Notes: a model not told the origin generated them from the sequence alone. A stretch of DNA of 64,000 nucleotides from Streptomyces akebiae (GCF_019599145.1 NZ_CP080647.1:3658001-3722000); one strand, 5' to 3'; counted from the first letter of the stretch, positions 8,260-18,010 are shown. A program made the numbers and translations.

Positions 8260-8534
8260 CGGCGGATCCCCGTTCGTGTGGCGAAGGACGCGGAGGGCGC
8301 GGGGGCCTCGGACGGGCGGGGCTCGGCCGCCGCGCGGCGGCGGGGCTCGCCGGGCGTCGTCCTCGGCGACCACGCCCCCGGCGCACCGGGCACCCGAGGC
8401 CCGCTCGTGGGCCTCGGCACCGTCGTGCGCCGTACCCCCCTGAGCATGCCCACCCTCGACGCGCCCATCCGCAGCGGCATTCGACGTACCCCCGTTCGAG
8501 GTTCCCTCGTGCGGACGTTCCGGACCGACCTCAT
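8256..8534 (-). CDS. Small Arg/Pro-rich protein of unknown function
   Basis: A 92-residue ORF whose ATG has AGGAGG about 8 nt upstream, overlapping the cpaB stop, and whose stop overlaps the cpaE-tadE start as ATGA. Those signals look genuine. The product is very basic and Pro-rich (PRTGVRRMPLRMG near the N-terminus) with no recognised domain, so it may be translated mainly to couple the flanking genes. I do not recognise it. Confidence 0.45.
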   Translation of the reverse strand: MRSVRNVRTREPRTGVRRMPLRMGASRVGMLRGVRRTTVPRPTSGPRVPGAPGAWSPRTTPGEPRRRAAAEPRPSEAPAPSASFATRTGIRR

Positions 8535-8545
8535 CGCGGGGCCTC

Positions 8546-9262
8546 CTACTTGTCCTCGTCGAGGGTGTACGAGCGGTCGTCCGGTACGACGACGGTGGCC
8601 TCGCCGCCCCCGACGAGGGCGAGACGGACATGCTCGGCGAACGACTCGGCGAAGGCGACGCGCTGGGCGTCGGCGGTGTCGAGCGCGAAGGTGATCGGGA
8701 CGGCCTCGGTCGCCGTGCGCCGGCGGTCGCTGCTGGACTGGCCCGGTTCGAGGGGGGTCAGCTTCCCGACGTCGATGACCCGGGCGTCGGCGACCATGAG
8801 CTTGGACGTGTCCTTGCCCGAGTCGCTGTCCTTCTCCTCGAACGTGGCGTAGATGTTGACCAGCGACCCCGGGTTGATCTTTCCGGCCACGCCGGTGGAG
8901 GCGTCGATCAGGATGGCGATCTCCTGCTGGCCCGCTTCGAGTTCGGGGCGGTCGACGATCATGTCGGACTGGAGCAGGGAGCCCTTGCTCAGCTGGGTGA
9001 CGGCGATCTTCCCGCGGATCTCCGCCAGATCGGTGACGGCCGTGCCGGACAGCCACCGCTCCGGCATCGAGATCTTCTCGAACTGGCCCGCCGTCAGCTC
9101 TTTGTAGGGAGCGATGTCGCTCTTCAGCCGGTACGCGGTCACCTCGGGCCCGACCTTCGCGTTCACGTCACGGATCACCGAGAGCACCCCGGCGAAGGCG
9201 GCCAGGGCGCACAGGGCCGAGAGGACCAGCAGGATGACGCCGCGGCGCTGGCGTGAGTTCAC
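8546..9262 (-). CDS. cpaB: CpaB/RcpC-like SAF-domain pilus protein
   Basis: 238 residues. An N-terminal membrane anchor (about 8-27) is followed by a SAF domain (TAYRLKSDIAPYKELTAGQF, then SKGSLLQSDMI) and the RcpC/CpaB region (EIAILIDASTGVAGKINPGS). CpaB stabilises Flp pilus assembly at the cell envelope. GTG start with GAGGTGAG upstream. First of the coupled Tad genes. Confidence 0.9.
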   Translation of the reverse strand: MNSRQRRGVILLVLSALCALAAFAGVLSVIRDVNAKVGPEVTAYRLKSDIAPYKELTAGQFEKISMPERWLSGTAVTDLAEIRGKIAVTQLSKGSLLQSDMIVDRPELEAGQQEIAILIDASTGVAGKINPGSLVNIYATFEEKDSDSGKDTSKLMVADARVIDVGKLTPLEPGQSSSDRRRTATEAVPITFALDTADAQRVAFAESFAEHVRLALVGGGEATVVVPDDRSYTLDEDK

Positions 9263-9374
9263 TACATCTCACCTCGTGGGGACGTGCCGGGCACGTGAGC
9301 GGGCCTGCTGCTCGACCGGGGCGGGGACGGGCGGGTCGTACGGCCCTGCGGGCTGTGGAGTTGTCGTACGGCTG

Positions 9375-10331
9375 TCATGTGACCCCTCGGGGCAGCGCGC
9401 GCACGGGCGGCGGTTCGGGCTCTCGTAAGGGGGCCGAGCAGAACCCGCAGCGGTCGCCGATGAGTTCGAGGCCGCACCAGTGGCAGGTCTCGCGGCGTAC
9501 GGACGACACGAGTTGGTAGAGCACGGAGACGTCGCAGAGGCCGGCGGCGAACTCGACGAGCTTGCCGGTCCCCCACCAGCGCACGGATCCCTCGGGCAGC
9601 GGCACCGGCAGGGACCCCTGCACCTGCCAGGCCGGAGCGAGTGAACCGGTGACCCAGTCGGACGGCGGCTGCGGTCCCTGTGCGACGAGCAGGCGGGTGC
9701 CGAACTCGGGCCCCGCGAGGGGCTCCTCGTCGGCGGTGTGGAGCCGGACCAGCTGGGGCCGCGGGTTGGCCAGGACGGCGAACTGGGCGCCCGGCAGCCA
9801 CGACTTGGCGTGCGACTTCAGCGTGACCGGCACCCGGTCGAGCTTGGCGACGGAGCCGAGGAGCGCGCCGGCGTAGATGTAGTGCGCGAGGAGGCGTACG
9901 GAGGAGGCGAGCACTCCCGGGCTGAAGTCGCACACGGACAGCTGCCGCAGCTGCTGGGCGAGCAGGGCGACGCCGAGCGGGGGCAGATCCACGCCGAGCA
10001 GGGCGATGCGGTCGCTCTCCAGCACGGAACGGACGGTGTGCAGCCGCCGGGTGACGGCCGACGCGTCGGAGGACGAGTGGAGGGCGATGACATAGCCGTG
10101 CTGCTCGATGAGCGCGTGCATGCCGTACAGGGAGGCTTCGAGGGTTTCCTGCGGCTGGACGACCGCGGGCGGGGTCTGCCGGTCGTGCGGTGGGAGCACC
10201 AGGTCGGAACTGGTGACGGCTATCGCGGTCGGCACGCTGCACACCACCCCGTTCACTTCGGCGGAGTGGTCGACCACCGCCTCAGACGGCCCCTGTGCGG
10301 AGCGACGTCTGCCTCGACGTCCCTCCTGCAT
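9375..10331 (-). CDS. Conserved actinomycete protein with C-terminal zinc ribbon
   Basis: Up to 318 residues and probably shorter. Plausible starts are GTG codons about 20-30 codons in, because no ribosome site precedes the first ATG. No membrane segment is seen. The C-terminus has two CxxC knuckles (CHWCGLELIGDRCGFC) followed by a Pro-rich tail. It stands 112 bp upstream of cpaB and may belong to the same transcription unit. I do not recognise the central domain. Confidence 0.75.
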   Translation of the reverse strand: MQEGRRGRRRSAQGPSEAVVDHSAEVNGVVCSVPTAIAVTSSDLVLPPHDRQTPPAVVQPQETLEASLYGMHALIEQHGYVIALHSSSDASAVTRRLHTVRSVLESDRIALLGVDLPPLGVALLAQQLRQLSVCDFSPGVLASSVRLLAHYIYAGALLGSVAKLDRVPVTLKSHAKSWLPGAQFAVLANPRPQLVRLHTADEEPLAGPEFGTRLLVAQGPQPPSDWVTGSLAPAWQVQGSLPVPLPEGSVRWWGTGKLVEFAAGLCDVSVLYQLVSSVRRETCHWCGLELIGDRCGFCSAPLREPEPPPVRALPRGVT

Positions 10332-10621
10332 CGTCTTGCATCAGCACCATATCCACGGCATGGCCCGATCAACACCGAATCTCCTTGATCAACTCACGGG
10401 CGGTGGGGGCCGTATCCACACAGAGTGAGACGCATATGCCTCAACTCGACGGGCGTCAGGGGGTATTGGGCGACCCGGACGGGTGAGCGGGGCCTGTGCG
10501 GGAGTACCTTCGTCCTCTTCTTCACGGTCGTGCCCACCCCGGTCCCGTCACCCGATGGCCGGTCCGGCGACACACTTTGCGGCAAAGGCCGTGGCGTTGC
10601 AGCGCGCCACACGCCGATGCG
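10332..10621. other. Divergent intergenic region without a gene
   Basis: This gap separates the Tad-locus zinc-ribbon gene (leftward) from the toxin-locus SseB-like gene (rightward) and should hold both promoters. No palindrome or RNA gene is clear to the eye. Confidence 0.6.
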
Positions 10622-11233
10622 ATGATCGCACGCATGTCTGATCACGGGGGAGGCTTCGGAGCGGCGGGCGGTATACGCCGATCCAGGATCTTCGACTACG
10701 TGGAAGGGGCCGAGCCGGCCAAGCCGAACGGTCCCGCTTCCGAACGCCCGTCGGCCCCGCCCGAAGAGCGGACCCCGTCCCCGACAGACGGCGACACCCT
10801 CTCCCCGGCGGCGGATGACGCCGCACTCGCCCACCGCCGACGCGAAGCCGCCGCCCTGCTCGGCGAGTTCCGGCGTACGGCGGTCCTCGTGCCCCTGTCG
10901 GCGGACGGCGACCCACTGACCGGGGAGTTCGGCGGTATCCGCTGGATCTACGCCTTCTCGGACGAGCCCTCCCTGGCCCGATTCGCCATCGCAAGGGGCG
11001 AAGGCGCGCGGGAGTGGACGTACGACCGAGTCCTGGGCGCCCGGCTGCTGGACGTGGCGATCCCGGCGATGCCGGTGCCGTACGGGGTGGCGCTGGACGT
11101 AGGCAGCGAGGGTCAGGGCGCGCTGTTCCCGCCGGTGACGGGGATCGTGCCGGACGCGGCGGCCGTGGACGTGGACGTGGACGTGGCTGACGGGACGAAC
11201 GAGTCCGGCAGAGACGGGGAGTTGACGCAGTGA
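10622..11233 (+). CDS. SseB-like domain protein of the RHS toxin locus
   Basis: 203 residues from ATG 10622; ATG 10634 is an alternative. The middle (about 90-170) resembles the SseB N-terminal fold: TAVLVPLSADGDPLTGEFGG, then WIYAFSDEPSLARFA, then VPYGVALDVG. From memory such genes accompany WXG/RHS effector operons in Streptomyces. Its stop overlaps the next gene by GTGA, so all three genes to 16598 appear to be one translational unit. An accessory or chaperone role is an inference. Confidence 0.75.
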   Translation: MIARMSDHGGGFGAAGGIRRSRIFDYVEGAEPAKPNGPASERPSAPPEERTPSPTDGDTLSPAADDAALAHRRREAAALLGEFRRTAVLVPLSADGDPLTGEFGGIRWIYAFSDEPSLARFAIARGEGAREWTYDRVLGARLLDVAIPAMPVPYGVALDVGSEGQGALFPPVTGIVPDAAAVDVDVDVADGTNESGRDGELTQ

Positions 11234-11922
11234 ACGACGGCGGCGGTGGCGGGGGCGGCGGCGGTGAGGGCAAGGACCTTCAGGTGGAGGGCCTGGCCCT
11301 GATCACCGAGGGCATCAACCTGGCCATGTCGGAGCTCCGTGAACTCGGCATGGTCGGCGAGGCGAGTGTGGGCCGTGGCTTCTCGGACCTGGCCCTGTCC
11401 GGGCTGGAGTTGGGGCACGGCGGACTGACGTCGGCGCTCGACACCTTCTGCGAGCGCTGGGAGTGGGGAGTCCGTGCGCTGATCCTGGAGGGCAGCAGGT
11501 TCGCGGACGCGGTGGGTCTGGCGGCGGGGACGTTCCACGAGACCGAGCAGTACATCGACGGCACCTTCAAGATCGCGGCGAACTCCGTGATGGGCAACCC
11601 GCACCTCAGCGAGGACCAGGTCACCCGGATGTCCTGGGGCGAGATCGGCGACAACCACATGTTCGCCACCTCCGACTGGAGCGCGGAGTCCTGGGAGCGG
11701 GCCCAGGAGAACACCGACCAGGCCTGGAACGACGCACAGCGTGACGTGCTGACGTCCCCCGTCCTCCAGAACGGGCCGGTCGACCCGCAGGAGTCGATGG
11801 GCATGACCGACCAGCAGTACGAGGCGTGGCTGGACCAGCAGTACGGCCCCTCGCGCGAGGAGCGTGACCAGGCGGCCCAGTCCGGGGCGGACGAGAACCA
11901 GCGAGGCGGGGACGCGGGCTGA
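11230..11922 (+). CDS. WXG100-associated helical protein (T7SS effector partner)
   Basis: 230 residues starting at GTG, overlapping the upstream gene. After a Gly-rich start it is predicted to be mostly helical, with WEWGVRALILEG and NTDQAWNDAQRDVL, and it ends in a Gln/Glu-rich tail. Size, composition and place next to a WXG-containing RHS toxin suggest a type VII secretion-associated partner. There is no recognised catalytic domain. It shares 1 nt with the next start. Confidence 0.65.
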   Translation: MNDGGGGGGGGGEGKDLQVEGLALITEGINLAMSELRELGMVGEASVGRGFSDLALSGLELGHGGLTSALDTFCERWEWGVRALILEGSRFADAVGLAAGTFHETEQYIDGTFKIAANSVMGNPHLSEDQVTRMSWGEIGDNHMFATSDWSAESWERAQENTDQAWNDAQRDVLTSPVLQNGPVDPQESMGMTDQQYEAWLDQQYGPSREERDQAAQSGADENQRGGDAG

Positions 11923-14900
11923 TGGGCGGCTGGATCCCGGACGGCGTGGGCGACAAGCTCAAGGGCGCCGCCAACACGGTCGTCGGCAAGGCCGAAGAGG
12001 TGTACGACGACGGCAAGAAGCTCCTCGGCGAAGGCATCGACGCGGGCACCGACTACGCCGGTGAGCGTTTGGAGGACATGGGCCTCCGGGGCGTCGCGGA
12101 CAAGGTGGAGGACTGGGGCGACGGCACCGCGTCCGCCCTGGGCGCCACCCCCGGCGAGCAGCAGCTCGGGGAGACCGAGCAGGCCAACGAACTGGTCCAC
12201 GGCAATGTCGGCCGTATCCAGGAGAGCGCCAAGCACCTCAAGGACTTCCACACGGCCTTCGACAAGGTCGGCGACGGTATGCGCAAGCTGGACTCCTCCC
12301 ACTGGAAGGGCCAGGCCGCCGACACCTTCCGCGAGAAGTTCGCCATGCAGCCCAAGAAGTGGATGCGTGCGGCGGACGCCTGCGACCAGGCCGCCAAGGC
12401 GCTCGACTCGTACGCCGACACGGTCAAGTGGGCCCAGGGCCAGGCCCAGGACGCCATCGACGCCTACAAGGCGGGCATGAAAGCGTCCCAGGCGGCCGTG
12501 GAGGCGTACAACACCAAGGTCGACGCCTACAACGCCAAGGTGAAGGCCGGTGAGGATCCCGGCCCCAAACCGGCCGAGTTCAGCGACCCCGGCAAGGCGG
12601 ACATCACCCGCGCCCACGAACTCCTCAAGGAGGCCCGCCGCCAGCGCAACGAGGCCGCCCGCACCGCCACCACCTCGGTCAAGGCAGCCCTGGAGCACGC
12701 CCCCGCCGAACTGCCGCCCGCCCTCAAACTCGCCGCCAACTTCGCCGACCAGGGTGCGTCATCGGCCGTGGAACTCACCCATGTCGTCGGAGGCGTCGTC
12801 AAGGGCGGCGCGGGCATCATCACCTTCGGCCGCAGCATGAACGCGCTCGACCCGTACAACATCGCCCACCCCGCCGAGTACTACCAGAACGTCAACATGA
12901 CGCTCGCGGGGCTCACATCGACGGTCGCCCACCCCGACCGGGCCCTCAAGGACGCCTGGCAGTCCGCCAAGAAGGACCCGTCCGAATTCGGGGGCCGCGT
13001 CGTCCTCGACCTGCTCGGCACCAAGGGCGCGGGGGCCGCGCGCGGGGCGGCGACAGGCGGCATCAAAGGCACGCTCAAGCACACCCTGGACGACGCGGCC
13101 GAGGCGGGAGGAGCCCAACGCGGGCTGAGGGACACCGTCGGCAAGGCGCCCCAAGAGCACGACAACCCCGGCCAGAAGGTCCAGAAGGACCCGACCGACC
13201 CGGTCGACCTCACCACGGGCAAGATGTACCTGCCCCAGACGGACGTGGTGCTTCCAGGTGCTCTCCCCCTCGTCTTCAGACGGCGTGTGGAGTCCGGCTA
13301 CCACTTCGGCCGCTGGTTCGGCCCGTCGTGGTCCTCAACGGTCGACCAGCGCCTGCAGATCGACTCCGAGGGCGTCGTCTTCGTCACCGAGGACGGCCTG
13401 CTCCTCGCCTACCCCCACCCCGCGCCGGGTGTCCCCACCCTCCCCAGCCACGGCCCCCGCTGGCCCCTGGACCGCGAGGACGGCGGCTACACGGTCACCG
13501 ACCCCGGTACGCGCCGCACCTGGCACTTCACCGACCGCGGAGACGACCTGGCCGTCATCGAGCAGATCGACGACCGCAACGGCAACTGGCTCACCTTCGA
13601 GTACGACGCCGAGGGCACCCCGCTCGGCATCGTCTCCAGCGCCGGATACGACGTACGCGTCACCACGGAGGCCGGCCGGATCACGGCACTCCACCTGGCC
13701 TCCGGCAACCAGGAACTGAAGCGCTACGGCTACACGGACGGCCACCTGACCGAGGTCGTCAACTCCTCCGGCCTCCCCCTCCGCTTCACGTACGACGAGG
13801 CCGGCCGCGTCACGTCCTGGACGGACACGAACGACCGCGGCTACACGTACGAGTACGACGACCGGGACCGCTGCGTCGCCGAGGGCGGCACGCACGGCCA
13901 CATGAGCCTCCGCTTCACCTACGGCGAACGGGACCCGGCAACCGGTCACCGCGTGACGACCACGACAACGGGCGAGGGCCACACCCGCCGCTTCGTGATC
14001 AACGACGCCTGCCAGGTCGTCACCGAGATCGACCCCCTGGGCGCCGCCACCCACTTCGAACGGGACCGCTACCACCGCCTCCTCTCCCTGACGGACCCCC
14101 TCGGCCACACGACCACGTACCGCTACGACGAAGCCGGCAACCCGACCGTCGTCACCCGCCCGGACGGCCGCGAGGCGAGGGCCGAGCACAACGAACTCGG
14201 CCTGCCGGTGCGGGTGGTGAACCCGGACGGCACGGTCGTCCGCCAGACGTACGACGAGCGGGGCAACCGCACCTCCGTGACCGGGCCGACCGGCCACACC
14301 ACCCACTTCACGTACAACGAGTCGGGCCACCTGACCGCCGTAACGGACCCCCTCGGCCACACGGCAACGGTCCGCTGCGACCCCGCCGGTCTCCCGTTGG
14401 AGATCACGGACCCCCTCGGCGCGGTCACCCGCTACGCACGTGACCCCTTCGGCAGACCCGTCACCATCACGGACCCCACAGGTGCGGTGACCCGGCTGGA
14501 GTGGACGGTCGAGGGCCACCTCGCCCGCCGCACCGCCGCCGACGGCACCACGGAGTCGTGGACGTACGACGGCGAGGGCAACCGCACCACCCACACCGAC
14601 CCGATGGGCGGCGTATCCCACTTCGAGTACACCGACTTCGACCTGCTGACGGCCCGCACGGGCCCGGACGGGGTCCGCTACGAGTTCGACCACGACAAGG
14701 AGCTACGCCTGACGCGGGTGACCAACCCGCAGGGCCTGACGTGGGCATACGAGTACGACGCCGCAGGCAACCTGGTCACGGAGACGGACTTCGACGACCG
14801 CACCCTCACGTACACCCACGACGAGGCGGGTCGCCTGAAGACCCGCACGAACGCGCTCGGCCAGGTGGTTTCCTTCGAGCGCGACGAACTGGGCCAAGTG

Positions 14901-16598
14901 CTCCGCAAGGACGCGGCGGGCGACGTCACGACGTACGCGTACGACATGACGGACCAACTCGCCCAGGCGACAGGCCCGGACGGTACGACACTGACGATCC
15001 TGCGCGACCGCTTCGGCCGGGTGCGCTCGGAAACGGTCGACGGCCGCGAACTGACGTACAAGTACGACGAGTTCGGTCGACGGCTATCCCGCACAACACC
15101 GACAGGGGCGACAACGACCTGGACGTACGACGCGACCGGTCGCCGCACGGGGATGACAGCCTCGGGCCGCACCATCGACTTCACCTACGACGAAGCCGGC
15201 CGCGAACTGACCCGTCACATCGGCGAAACGGTCGCCCTGCACCACACCTTCGACCCCATGGGTCGCCTGACGACCCAGTCGGTGATGGCGGCAGACGACC
15301 GCTCGATCCAACACCGCTCATACTCCTACCGCTCCGACGGCAACCTGACCGGCATCGACGACCAACTCTCCGGCTCGCGCCACTTCGCCCTGGACGCGGC
15401 GGGCAGGGTGATCGCGGTCCACGCGGCGAACTGGACGGAGACGTACGCCTACGACGAGGCGGGCAACCAGACATCAGCGTCGTGGCCGACGGACCACCCG
15501 GGCCAAGAGGCGACGGGGCTGCGCTCGTACGAGGGCACCCGCATCACCCTCGCGGGCAAGGTCCGCTACGAGCACGACGCCCTCGGCCGCATCACCCTCC
15601 GCCAGAAGCCCCGCCTGTCCCGCAAACCGGACACCTGGCGATACAAGTGGGACGCAGAGGACCGTCTGATGTCGGTGACAACACCGGACGGCACGCGCTG
15701 GCGCTACACCTACGACCCCCTGGGCCGCCGCACGGCGAAACTCCGTATGGCAGACGACGGGGAAACGGTCGTCGAACGGGTCGACTTCACCTGGGCTGAC
15801 ACGACACTCTGCGAACAGACCACCATGTCCCCGGCCCTCCCGAACCCGATCACCCTCACCTGGGACCACCAAGGCCTGCGGCCCATCGCCCAAACGGAAC
15901 GCATCACCGCAGCCGACGCGACTCAAGAAGAGATCGACTCCCGCTTCTTCTCCATCATCACGGACCTGGTGGGCACGCCCAGCGAACTCGTAGACGAACA
16001 GGGAGACATCGCCTGGCACACGCGGAGCACGCTGTGGGGCACGACGGCCTGGGCCGCGAACAGCACTACTTACACGCCCCTCCGTTTCCCCGGCCAGTAC
16101 TACGATCCCGAAACCGGACTCCACTACAACTACTTCCGCCACTACGACCCGGAAACCGCCCGCTATCTCAGCCCCGACCCTCTTGGGATAGCTCCGGCAC
16201 CAAACCCCACCACGTACGTCAATAACCCACATTCATGGGCTGACCCCCTGGGACTCGCACCATGCCCTCGAGGGGCCTGGGAAGAGAAAGCAGATTTCTC
16301 CAGCCAGAAAGTAATGAGCAAGAAATTCCATGCCCACGCAGAAGATTTTATTGACAATCCGGGAAATCTAAATAAGGCTAATCTTCAGCGGTTCGAAGGA
16401 GCCATGCGGGAGCACATGACCGCAGACGGCACTAAAATCTATAGATTCGACTATCGAAATCAAGGAGCAGCAGTCGGGTTCATCGATCCAGCGACTCAGA
16501 AGATGGTTATGCTGCGGGCAGACGGTAAATTCTGGTCCGCTTGGGAATTGAGCGATAAACAGTTCCAGGGGATTATCGACAAGGGGTTTCTGTGGTGA
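11922..16598 (+). CDS. WXG/RHS polymorphic toxin with colicin-D-like C-terminal nuclease
   Basis: 1558 residues. About 80-190 is a WXG100-type helical hairpin with SSHWKGQAADTFREKF, a likely type VII export signal. About 425-500 is a DUF6531-type start of the shell (DPVDLTTGKMYLPQTDVVLPG). RHS/YD repeats fill 540-1400 and end in the core motif GLHYNYFRHYDPETARYLSPD followed by WADPLGLAP. The tip (1447-1558) switches abruptly to lower GC and contains HAHAEDF and KFWSAWELSDKQFQGII. The Ser-x-Trp and His match residues I recall as essential in colicin D, which cleaves tRNA-Arg in the anticodon loop. The next gene has a colicin-D immunity domain, supporting the call. The exact target is untested. 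Confidence 0.88.
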   Translation: MGGWIPDGVGDKLKGAANTVVGKAEEVYDDGKKLLGEGIDAGTDYAGERLEDMGLRGVADKVEDWGDGTASALGATPGEQQLGETEQANELVHGNVGRIQESAKHLKDFHTAFDKVGDGMRKLDSSHWKGQAADTFREKFAMQPKKWMRAADACDQAAKALDSYADTVKWAQGQAQDAIDAYKAGMKASQAAVEAYNTKVDAYNAKVKAGEDPGPKPAEFSDPGKADITRAHELLKEARRQRNEAARTATTSVKAALEHAPAELPPALKLAANFADQGASSAVELTHVVGGVVKGGAGIITFGRSMNALDPYNIAHPAEYYQNVNMTLAGLTSTVAHPDRALKDAWQSAKKDPSEFGGRVVLDLLGTKGAGAARGAATGGIKGTLKHTLDDAAEAGGAQRGLRDTVGKAPQEHDNPGQKVQKDPTDPVDLTTGKMYLPQTDVVLPGALPLVFRRRVESGYHFGRWFGPSWSSTVDQRLQIDSEGVVFVTEDGLLLAYPHPAPGVPTLPSHGPRWPLDREDGGYTVTDPGTRRTWHFTDRGDDLAVIEQIDDRNGNWLTFEYDAEGTPLGIVSSAGYDVRVTTEAGRITALHLASGNQELKRYGYTDGHLTEVVNSSGLPLRFTYDEAGRVTSWTDTNDRGYTYEYDDRDRCVAEGGTHGHMSLRFTYGERDPATGHRVTTTTTGEGHTRRFVINDACQVVTEIDPLGAATHFERDRYHRLLSLTDPLGHTTTYRYDEAGNPTVVTRPDGREARAEHNELGLPVRVVNPDGTVVRQTYDERGNRTSVTGPTGHTTHFTYNESGHLTAVTDPLGHTATVRCDPAGLPLEITDPLGAVTRYARDPFGRPVTITDPTGAVTRLEWTVEGHLARRTAADGTTESWTYDGEGNRTTHTDPMGGVSHFEYTDFDLLTARTGPDGVRYEFDHDKELRLTRVTNPQGLTWAYEYDAAGNLVTETDFDDRTLTYTHDEAGRLKTRTNALGQVVSFERDELGQVLRKDAAGDVTTYAYDMTDQLAQATGPDGTTLTILRDRFGRVRSETVDGRELTYKYDEFGRRLSRTTPTGATTTWTYDATGRRTGMTASGRTIDFTYDEAGRELTRHIGETVALHHTFDPMGRLTTQSVMAADDRSIQHRSYSYRSDGNLTGIDDQLSGSRHFALDAAGRVIAVHAANWTETYAYDEAGNQTSASWPTDHPGQEATGLRSYEGTRITLAGKVRYEHDALGRITLRQKPRLSRKPDTWRYKWDAEDRLMSVTTPDGTRWRYTYDPLGRRTAKLRMADDGETVVERVDFTWADTTLCEQTTMSPALPNPITLTWDHQGLRPIAQTERITAADATQEEIDSRFFSIITDLVGTPSELVDEQGDIAWHTRSTLWGTTAWAANSTTYTPLRFPGQYYDPETGLHYNYFRHYDPETARYLSPDPLGIAPAPNPTTYVNNPHSWADPLGLAPCPRGAWEEKADFSSQKVMSKKFHAHAEDFIDNPGNLNKANLQRFEGAMREHMTADGTKIYRFDYRNQGAAVGFIDPATQKMVMLRADGKFWSAWELSDKQFQGIIDKGFLW

Positions 16599-17401
16599 AT
16601 CATCCGGAAAACGATCAGCATGTAGACCTCTCCGATGTGCTCGACCGGGACGGGTCACTCGCCTCCTCCTGGCTGCGGGGCAAGTCGGTAACTCCCGTAC
16701 CAGTCGGTCCTCACATGGATGCAGCGCTGACGCGACGTGTCGCGGCCGGCTGCCGCGCTGTTGGCGCATCGCACGTCGTTTGCGCCAACCTCCCGAGCGG
16801 TTCCTCGCAAACGGCCACGACAACGCTTCGCCTCCCGATCGACTCGGGGCATGACGCCATCACACCGCCATCCGTCATGTACACCCCCGACCGGCAAGGC
16901 GTTGTCCTGTTCCGGGAAGCGGGTTACGCACTCATCGCGGGTAGCGACTCCTTCATGGCTGCCGCCGTGAGAGAGGGGGTCGACACCGCACGGGCGCGTT
17001 TCGGCCGCCACGCACGAAAGCTATCGGCCTGCCACCCCACCTTGACGACCGTGTCCGCCGCTTACCCGTCCGCGCGCGGGGCATGGTCAGACCCAGCCGA
17101 CGTTCCTCTTGGAAGTGCGGCGGCCCAACTACTCGCGCTGCTGGACAAGTTCGTCGGCGGCACCTGCTCCGCACCTGAGTTCGCACATGGCTGGTGGGAG
17201 GCCAGACGAGCCTCACGGGCGAATGGGGAACGCATCCAAGGCCCACTCGCAGATCTCTTCGACCGTGTTTTCATGACCCTCGAGGACTATTCGGTCGACC
17301 CAGAGCTCTGGGAGCCTGGCGAATTGACTGATTCGGAACTAAAAACAGCTATCCAGGAGATCGGAAACACATTTCACCACCCCAAAGAGGATAGCAACTA
17401 A
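16592..17401 (+). CDS. Immunity protein with C-terminal colicin-D immunity (ImmD) domain
   Basis: 269 residues; start at one of two tandem GTG codons (16592 or 16595) overlapping the toxin stop, so toxin and antidote are coupled. Residues 160-262 resemble the helical ImmD family: AQLLALLDKFVGGTCSAPEF, FDRVFMTLEDYSVDPELW and LTDSELKTAIQEI. Residues 1-150 form an extra domain not found in the roughly 90-residue classical ImmD. It could be an unrelated fused domain or a second immunity unit. Likely role: binds and blocks the nuclease tip of the upstream RHS protein. Confidence 0.8.
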   Translation: MVNHPENDQHVDLSDVLDRDGSLASSWLRGKSVTPVPVGPHMDAALTRRVAAGCRAVGASHVVCANLPSGSSQTATTTLRLPIDSGHDAITPPSVMYTPDRQGVVLFREAGYALIAGSDSFMAAAVREGVDTARARFGRHARKLSACHPTLTTVSAAYPSARGAWSDPADVPLGSAAAQLLALLDKFVGGTCSAPEFAHGWWEARRASRANGERIQGPLADLFDRVFMTLEDYSVDPELWEPGELTDSELKTAIQEIGNTFHHPKEDSN

Positions 17402-17527
17402 CCGCTGCACATGCTCGAAGTCCTATACTTTCTGAATCATGGCGACCCGGCTCCTTCCTTTCCGCTTAGGGTCAATTCGCTCGCCACGTGTTCCCAAAAT
17501 TGAAGTTTTAACGCCGAAAGAGGGGGC

Positions 17528-17968
17528 ATGACTAGAACGGTCAAGTATCTCCTGCGCAGCCCCACTGGCGGACTGACTGCCAACCTCACAGCACATGCAC
17601 GACTTACCACCGAATCAGTGGACCCCCCGGACGTACAGATCCACGGCAGCGTACGCCTGGCTCTGCCACCCGGTGGACTGCACTGGAAAGATCTCGCATG
17701 GCTATCCTTCGGTGTCGCTCTCAATGCACGGGAATTGACCAAGAGGTTTCCTCATGGAATCACCATACAAGTCACCTCGATCGAAGCACCGCCGAGCGAC
17801 TACCGCTCCGAAGTTGCAGCGCTGGCAATGAACCTGTGGCTGCACGAAGAGTTCGAAATCCCCTTCAACAACGTCGGTGCGGAATTCAATATATCGTCCG
17901 GAGATTACGAATTCAGATGGGACGATGAAGGAGACCCCTTCTCCGACCCTTTGATTGAGCCGCGATAA
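17528..17968 (+). CDS. Unknown small protein, candidate orphan immunity protein
   Basis: 146 residues, ATG with AGAGGGGG just upstream. Lower GC and less codon bias than the core genes. No recognised domain; the protein is acidic at its C-terminus (YEFRWDDEGD). It follows a toxin-immunity pair and precedes RHS debris, the usual setting for retained immunity genes. Confidence 0.6.
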   Translation: MTRTVKYLLRSPTGGLTANLTAHARLTTESVDPPDVQIHGSVRLALPPGGLHWKDLAWLSFGVALNARELTKRFPHGITIQVTSIEAPPSDYRSEVAALAMNLWLHEEFEIPFNNVGAEFNISSGDYEFRWDDEGDPFSDPLIEPR

Positions 17969-18010
17969 AATGATGCATTCGCCACAGGAATCTCACCCAC
18001 TTTCCGGGAG

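Noticed and set aside
13335..14693. 452-codon minus-strand ORF
   Set aside because: Antisense shadow of the RHS repeats; its apparent repeats mirror the YD repeats.
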